Assembly: GCF_000702445.1 (NCBI RefSeq) | Contig: NZ_JNIF01000003.1 | Coordinates: 4,092,001 to 4,156,000 of the forward strand | DNA: 64,000 nt | Direction of reading: 5' to 3' | From: Bryobacter aggregatus MPL3 | Lineage (GTDB): Bacteria; Acidobacteriota; Terriglobia; Bryobacterales; Bryobacteraceae | Part shown: positions 59,527-64,000 of the stretch, piece by piece | Layout: every line of letters starts with the position of its first letter | Numbering within the stretch: the stretch's first letter is position 1 | Notes under the pieces: generated by a model | The model's database searches: none | What the model saw: only the letters and a program-made list of their open reading frames with translations | What the model was told of the DNA's origin: nothing | Translations under genes and position numbers: made by a program

Positions 59527-60684
59527 TTATCGCGGGTTGGCCGCCGGCCGAGGCGGAAGAACCGGAGTCAATTGGAAGAGGGACGGAAAGGTCACTGGGG
59601 GAACCCGATGGGGGATCGAGAGCCGTTGCCAATGAGAACGCTCCAGCCACGCCGTATTGCCGGCCGGTAGGACAGGGCGGTTTTCCCACCAACTCTCGGA
59701 GCAGGCCAGATGAAGACCGGCCACATCGGAAAGCTCTGTTGCCTCGAAGGCGAGATTGCTTGTCTCCGCAGGAAGAGGGGCCGGGAGATGCGCGTGGAGT
59801 TGCACCTCCATCGAGAGGTGGAGATGCGCGATGGAACCGAGGTCGGCTTGGTATGGGGTGAAGGTGGTGAGTGTGGCCGCGGGCTGGTCGCCCGGAAGGA
59901 TGGCGTCCCAGGTGTCGGGCGTTCCGATTGTGAAAATGCTTTCCGGGCGAGCCAGATGATTGAAGGCCGAACTGACCTCGCTTGCGGCGTAGGGATAACG
60001 GAAGCGGACGCGGGGCGTGATCTCTTCCCGGCGGCCTAAGGGCGTGTGTTTTAAGTTACCTGGTACCGCTTCGTACTCGAGAGGATCGAAGTCCAGGCTG
60101 TAAGACAAGGAGCGCTTGGCCTCGCGCCGGTCTGCTTCCGGAAACAGGAGCCAGGGCTCTCCAAACGCTTCGGCTGAAAAAGCCGGGGCAGATGGGAGAG
60201 CGGTCGCGAGCTGACTCGGCTCGTCGGCGACCATTTCAAACTGCTCTTCCTGCAGCGGGAGACTGCGTACCTGGCTTGGGTCTGGGGTGCCGGGTGTGCA
60301 GCAATCTGCCTGGACGATGATGGCAAATGTCGAGGGGGATAGTAGCGGCTTCTGGACAGCCAAGGCCGGGATGGGCGGAGGGATCTCCGGGAATCTGTCC
60401 TCGCAAAGAGGCGCTGGACCGCGCAACTCCTCGGGCGCTGATTCCTGCTTCAATGCACGGCTGCGGCTTTCGCCGGAAGTTTGATTCAGATTGGACCGCT
60501 CTGCAATGGGAACCGGAGCCCCGGACTTGGGCACTGGGGGGGGCGCAGCCTTGGAGCCCAGCCGCTCAATGAGCGCGTGCTCCAGTTCATTTTGATGAGA
60601 ACGGAGATGCTCCTCGCTGCAGAAGGGAGTGTCCTTGTAGCGCGAGAAGAAGCCAAGCTTTTTGCCGCAGTAGAGACAGGTCAT
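59527..60684 (-). CDS. Zinc-ribbon protein with long Pro-rich linker
   Basis: A 385-residue protein starting with a zinc-binding motif MTCLYCGKKLGFFSRYKDTPFCSEEHLRSH (Cys3, Cys6, Cys22, His26/30). A Pro-rich, poorly ordered region follows, then a beta-like C-terminal part (SLSYSLDFDPLEYEAVPGN, HLHLSMEVQLHAHLPAPLP). No family is recognised. It starts an operon with the TPR and roadblock genes. The role is likely assembly or regulation by protein-protein contact. Confidence 0.65.
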   Translation of the reverse strand: MTCLYCGKKLGFFSRYKDTPFCSEEHLRSHQNELEHALIERLGSKAAPPPVPKSGAPVPIAERSNLNQTSGESRSRALKQESAPEELRGPAPLCEDRFPEIPPPIPALAVQKPLLSPSTFAIIVQADCCTPGTPDPSQVRSLPLQEEQFEMVADEPSQLATALPSAPAFSAEAFGEPWLLFPEADRREAKRSLSYSLDFDPLEYEAVPGNLKHTPLGRREEITPRVRFRYPYAASEVSSAFNHLARPESIFTIGTPDTWDAILPGDQPAATLTTFTPYQADLGSIAHLHLSMEVQLHAHLPAPLPAETSNLAFEATELSDVAGLHLACSESWWENRPVLPAGNTAWLERSHWQRLSIPHRVPPVTFPSLFQLTPVLPPRPAANPR

Positions 60685-60796
60685 GGGTAGTTGAGCAGAA
60701 GACCGGCTGCACCCAGCCTAAATAGTAGAATTCTGCCTCTGGCAAGGAAATCGGCACTTCCCCTTAACGGCTTTAGCCCGTTGCTAAGATCGGAGT

Positions 60797-61558
60797 GTGA
60801 ATCCGAGACTTTTCCTTGCTCTCGTCCTCTTGCCGTCTCTTTCGGGGGCCGACGCCCCTAAAAGTTACTTGTGTGAAAAGGTTGGTAACCCAATCAAAAT
60901 CGATGGAGTTCTTGATCCGAAGGAATGGGGTGGAGCGGCTTGGACTGACGATTTTGTGGATATCGAAGGGGCGGCAAAGCCGAAGCCGCGGTTTCGCACC
61001 CGGGTGAAGATGGCCTGGGATGATCAGTATCTCTACATCGCGGCCGAGCTTGAGGAACCAGCCCTGTGGGCTACCTATGACAAGCATGACATGGTGATTT
61101 TCCATGAACATGATTTCGAGGTTTTCCTTGATCCTGATGGAGATGGGCTGCATTACTTCGAGTTTGAGATGAATGCCTTGAACACAGGCTGGGATCTCTA
61201 TCTGGACAAGCCTTATAAGAATGGTGGGAAGGCGGATAACGGTTGGGAGATTCCAGGGCTGAAGACTGCAGTGCATCTGAATGGAACATTGAACGATCCA
61301 CGAGATACCGATCGCGGCTGGACACTGGAGATTGCGTTTCCGTGGACTGCCTTCAATCGAGGGCCACGGAAAGCTGTGCCGCCCCAACCCGGAGAATCCT
61401 GGCGGATCAACTTCTCCCGGGTGGAATGGATTCTTGATGTTGTCGAGGGTAAATATCAGAAACGGAAGGGTTTAAAGGAAGACAACTGGGTGTGGAGTCC
61501 CCAGGGAGTGATCAACATGCATGTGCCGGAAAAATGGGGTGTAGTGAAGTTTCAATAA
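60797..61558 (+). CDS. Secreted CBM9-like carbohydrate-binding protein
   Basis: A 253-residue protein with a leader (PRLFLALVLLPSLSGADA). PIKIDGVLDPKEWGGAAWTDDFVDIEG, TRVKMAWDDQYLYIAAELEEPALWATYDKHD, NDFEVFLDPDGDGLHYFEFEMNALNTGWDL-type blocks and the final NFSRVEWIL are typical of CBM9-like domains that bind sugar ends. The start is GTG 60797 with weak support. It faces the zinc-ribbon gene across 112 bases and converges on the next gene across 23. Confidence 0.85.
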   Translation: MNPRLFLALVLLPSLSGADAPKSYLCEKVGNPIKIDGVLDPKEWGGAAWTDDFVDIEGAAKPKPRFRTRVKMAWDDQYLYIAAELEEPALWATYDKHDMVIFHEHDFEVFLDPDGDGLHYFEFEMNALNTGWDLYLDKPYKNGGKADNGWEIPGLKTAVHLNGTLNDPRDTDRGWTLEIAFPWTAFNRGPRKAVPPQPGESWRINFSRVEWILDVVEGKYQKRKGLKEDNWVWSPQGVINMHVPEKWGVVKFQ

Positions 61559-61581
61559 ACTCTTGTATCTTGCTGGGAAGA

Positions 61582-62010
61582 TTAGAGTTTTGGTAACTCA
61601 AAGAAGGAGATCGGGTCGATTTTGGTGATAATCCATTTTTTCCCGCGCTTCTCGAATTGGAAGGTGAGACTCTCCCGGCGCTGCTCGTTGACGATCCGTT
61701 CGGACAGCGGTTTGAGATTCATGTACCAATCGATCAGAGCGGTCTGGTGCGTGGCATCTCCGGTCGCCGTCTGGATCTCGATGCTCGAACTGATGTCCGC
61801 CATTTCGCAGAGTCCGGTGATTTGCTGCCGCAGCTCCGGATAGCCGGGCATGGCCTTATCGATCGATTTGAAAAAGGCAGAGAAGTTGGCGGCGCTCAAA
61901 CTGGTCGCCATGCCGGCGAGGACCTCGCGCAGTTCATCCCTGACCTCCGCGTGGAGAGTCAGGGAGGCACCGATGAGGGCGAGGGCGTTTCTACGTCCGA
62001 TAGCTGCCAT
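61582..62010 (-). CDS. Secreted small hypothetical protein
   Basis: A 142-residue protein started at ATG 62010, with a leader-like start (MAAIGRRNALALIGASLTLHA). The upstream frame to 62346 is only a shadow of argJ. The mature part fits a small alpha+beta fold resembling NTF2-like lipoprotein domains (ALIDWYMNLKPLSERIVNEQRRESLTFQFEKRGKKWIITKIDPISFF). It overlaps argJ by 20 bases and is probably its downstream partner in one transcript. Confidence 0.65.
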   Translation of the reverse strand: MAAIGRRNALALIGASLTLHAEVRDELREVLAGMATSLSAANFSAFFKSIDKAMPGYPELRQQITGLCEMADISSSIEIQTATGDATHQTALIDWYMNLKPLSERIVNEQRRESLTFQFEKRGKKWIITKIDPISFFELPKL

Positions 62011-63175
62011 TGATTTCAATGTACCCCTCGGTGAAATCGCAGGTCCAGAATTCTGCGGAGCCTTTGCCGGCACCGGCAATGCGGAGGTCGATGACGACAT
62101 CCTTGGCGTCGAGTTTCGCTTTGAGTTTTGCTTCGTCGAAGGGGGCAGCGAGGCCTGCCTTGCAGACACGCTTCCCCTGGAGATAGATGTCCGTTGCGGC
62201 GGGGAGGAAGTTGGCTCCTGAATAACCAGCGGCGCAGATGATCCGGCCCCAGTTGGGATCGGAACCTCCAATGGCCGTCTTGACCAGCGGAGAATTGGCG
62301 ATCGCCCGGCCGATCTTTTCGGCGTCCGCTTCGGACTTTGCCCCACTGACCAGAACCCGGATGAGCTTCTTGGCGCCTTCGCCGTCGCGGGCGATCTGGG
62401 CGGCCAGATTCTGCATCACGCGGGTGACGGCCTCGGCGACGAGCTGCAATTCGGCTGCGCTGGGTTTGACGCCGCTGGCCCCGTTGGCCAGGAGGACGAC
62501 CGTGTCATTGGTACTGGTGTCGCCATCGACGGTGAGGCGATTGTAGCTGAGCTGGGTGGCGCGGGTGAGGATCTTCTGGAGTGCCGGAGCCGGGATTGCG
62601 GCGTCGCACATGAGATAGCCGAGGGTGGTTGCCATGTTCGGCTGGATCATTCCTGAGCCCTTGGTCATTCCGGCGATGCGGACTTTGCCTTGCTTGAGGG
62701 TAATCGTTTCGGAGGCTGTCTTCATGACGAGGTCCGTGGTCAGAATGGCCCGGGCAACGTCTTCAAAGCGCGAGGCGCTGAGACCTGCGAAGAGAGCGGG
62801 GAGCGCCTTGGTGATCTTTTTGACGTCGAGCTCGACGCCGATGACGCCGGTGGAGGAGGGCAGGACTTGTGCGGGGTCGCAGGCGGCCAGATCGGCCACT
62901 GCGTCGACACTGGTCTCGGCCACCTTGGCTCCCGTGCGGGTGGCGCAATTGGCATTTCCGGCATTGATCAGCAGCGCCTTGACCTTGCCCTTGGAGATGG
63001 CGAGGTTCTGACGCGAGAGCACAACCGGGGCGGCGGCCACCAGGTTTTGAGTGAACACAGCCGCGGCATTGGCCGGTTGGTCGGAGATGATGAGGGCAAG
63101 GTCATCGCGTTCTACCTTGCGGATGCCTGCATAGACGGAGCTGTACTGATAGCCAAGAGGAAGCTGAATTTTCAC
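61991..63175 (-). CDS. argJ: Glutamate N-acetyltransferase / ornithine acetyltransferase
   Basis: A 394-residue enzyme of the cyclic arginine pathway that moves acetyl from N-acetylornithine to glutamate and can also use acetyl-CoA. The autocleavage site is intact: KGSGMIQPNMATTLGY, with Thr183 as the nucleophile. Other landmarks are LLINAGNANCATRTG, NDTVVLLANGASG and GGSDPNWGRI. A GTG start at 63175 lies directly after the fmt stop (TAAGTG). It is likely co-transcribed with fmt and the small downstream gene. Confidence 0.96.
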   Translation of the reverse strand: MKIQLPLGYQYSSVYAGIRKVERDDLALIISDQPANAAAVFTQNLVAAAPVVLSRQNLAISKGKVKALLINAGNANCATRTGAKVAETSVDAVADLAACDPAQVLPSSTGVIGVELDVKKITKALPALFAGLSASRFEDVARAILTTDLVMKTASETITLKQGKVRIAGMTKGSGMIQPNMATTLGYLMCDAAIPAPALQKILTRATQLSYNRLTVDGDTSTNDTVVLLANGASGVKPSAAELQLVAEAVTRVMQNLAAQIARDGEGAKKLIRVLVSGAKSEADAEKIGRAIANSPLVKTAIGGSDPNWGRIICAAGYSGANFLPAATDIYLQGKRVCKAGLAAPFDEAKLKAKLDAKDVVIDLRIAGAGKGSAEFWTCDFTEGYIEINGSYRT

Positions 63176-64000
63176 TTAATCACCCAAGAGTTCATTTTCG
63201 GCGATGCGCAGGCCGTTGCGGAGGTCGGTGCCCGAAACACGGGAGCGGCCCTCTTGCTGGACTTCCAGCAGTTCCAGGACGGTGGATTGGCCGCAGGCGA
63301 CGCGCAGCGGACCTTTGGCGCCGAGGACACGGCCTGGTTCGTGAGTTGTGGAGTCCTCGGAGACACGGGTTTTGGAGATGCGGAGGGTTTGCCCTCGGAA
63401 TTGGGTTGCGGTGCCGGGCCAAGGGAAGAAGCCGCGCGTGCGGTTGTGGATCACAGTGGCGGGCCAGTTCCAGTCAATGGCGGCGTCGAGACGGCTGAGG
63501 ATGGGGGCGTGGGTGGCCTCGCTATCCTGCTGTGGAATCGGAATCATCGTGCCTTGCTCGATGGCGGTGAGGGTCTCGAGCAGCAGGGTGGCCCCCATTG
63601 GAGCGAGACGGGCTCCCAGCTCGACGGCTGTCTCGTTCGGATCGATTTCGGTGGCGGCCTTGAGCAGCATGTCGCCCGTGTCGAGGCCGGCGTTGATCTG
63701 CATGGTGGTGACGCCGGTGGCGTGTTCCCCGTTGGCAATGGCCCACTGGATGGGTGCTGCGCCGCGATAGCGCGGGAGCAGCGAGCCGTGGACGTTGACG
63801 ATGCCAAAACGAGGAATGTCAATGATACTTTGCGGGATGATCTGGCCATAGCCGACGATGACCATGATGTCGGGGGCATCGGCTTTTAGCTCTTCGACAA
63901 TTGCCGTGTTCCGAATCCGCTCCGGCTGCCGCACGGGCAGACCGAGGGCGAGCGCGGAGTTCTTGACCGGGCTCATGGCCAAAGACTGGCCGCGTCCTTT
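63176..64000 (-). CDS. fmt: Methionyl-tRNA formyltransferase, N-terminus beyond window
   Basis: The frame is open to the window edge, so about 35 N-terminal residues are missing. Visible are GRGQSLAMSPVK at the edge, VIVGYGQIIPQ, the formyl-THF-binding block NVHGSLLPRYRGAAPIQWAI, and DTGDMLL. It formylates Met-tRNA for initiation. The C-terminal tRNA-binding domain follows (TVIHNRTRGFFPWPGTATQF). It would be in the same unit as argJ. Confidence 0.93.
   Translation of the reverse strand, partial: KGRGQSLAMSPVKNSALALGLPVRQPERIRNTAIVEELKADAPDIMVIVGYGQIIPQSIIDIPRFGIVNVHGSLLPRYRGAAPIQWAIANGEHATGVTTMQINAGLDTGDMLLKAATEIDPNETAVELGARLAPMGATLLLETLTAIEQGTMIPIPQQDSEATHAPILSRLDAAIDWNWPATVIHNRTRGFFPWPGTATQFRGQTLRISKTRVSEDSTTHEPGRVLGAKGPLRVACGQSTVLELLEVQQEGRSRVSGTDLRNGLRIAENELLGD

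Noticed and set aside
1-64000. tRNA, rRNA genes or CRISPR arrays
   Set aside because: No tRNA-like cloverleaf, rRNA segment or regularly spaced repeat was seen by eye; a dedicated scan could still find a tRNA.

Overview
The window looks like chromosomal DNA from an Acidobacteriota genome of the Solibacter/Bryobacter type (Terriglobia). This is an inference from gene content. Markers are an NHL-repeat protein ending in the IPT-like extracellular domain typical of Solibacter (TIGR03437 type), sulfatase, DUF1080 and Gfo/Idh/MocA proteins, Tat-type leaders on sugar-module proteins, M14 and M19 peptidases, TPR-linked Ser/Thr kinases with an ECF-like sigma factor, and a PEP-CTERM protein. DNA is GC-rich except for roughly 1.4-4.05 kb.

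Layout. 0-1.4 kb: 3' part of a sulfatase gene. 1.4-4.05 kb: AT-richer block of three secreted or HEAT-type proteins, one split by a frameshift. 4.05-5.34 kb: an IS481-like insertion sequence. 5.4-8.1 kb: a five-gene minus-strand module with a phage-type terminase split into separate ATPase and nuclease genes. 8.3-14.2 kb: aminoglycoside phosphotransferase, NHL protein, M91-like metallopeptidase, MFS transporter, VOC protein, small secreted protein. 14.3-16.1 kb: diguanylate cyclase and a DUF1080 protein. 16.1-20.0 kb: a tightly coupled PqqD-like / HprK-like kinase / double GT2 / nucleotidyltransferase cassette. 20.0-25.0 kb: ECF sigma, beta-helix protein, PEP-CTERM protein and TPR Ser/Thr kinase. 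25.1-33.1 kb: M14 peptidase, oxidoreductase, PIN protein, Thg1-like enzyme, NAD-binding protein, MBL hydrolase and purB with a clear terminator. 33.3-40.5 kb: DUF2339 membrane protein, degenerate receiver, RidA-like secreted protein, TIM-barrel protein, amino acid permease and gene remnants. 40.5-48.1 kb: M19 dipeptidase, a tandem pair of unrecognised paralogues, DUF1080, Gfo/Idh and a large secreted protein. 48.1-51.1 kb: pseudokinase-TPR protein. 51.1-54.3 kb: nitroreductase, GT2, deacetylase-like protein and FKBP. 54.2-57.6 kb: ethanolamine permease-eutB-eutC. 57.6-60.7 kb: zinc-ribbon/TPR/roadblock operon. 60.8-64 kb: CBM9-like protein, small secreted protein, argJ and truncated fmt.

How the genes may work together. 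Several tight operons with ATGA/TAATG overlaps suggest translational coupling. The PqqD-kinase-glycosyltransferase-nucleotidyltransferase cassette is the best candidate for a poorly described system. PqqD-like proteins are peptide-binding chaperones, and HprK-like kinases and PF14907 nucleotidyltransferases are associated with lasso-peptide tailoring, but no cyclase, protease or precursor is visible. The conserved-looking C-terminal tail of the PqqD-like protein is a possible substrate. A second candidate is the isolated split-terminase module, which has no capsid, portal or integrase genes. The ethanolamine genes form a minimal operon without microcompartment genes.

Limits. Everything was read by eye from sequence and translations; no database search was run. 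Family names are recognition calls. Insertion-sequence ends, starts and small genes are the least certain parts.
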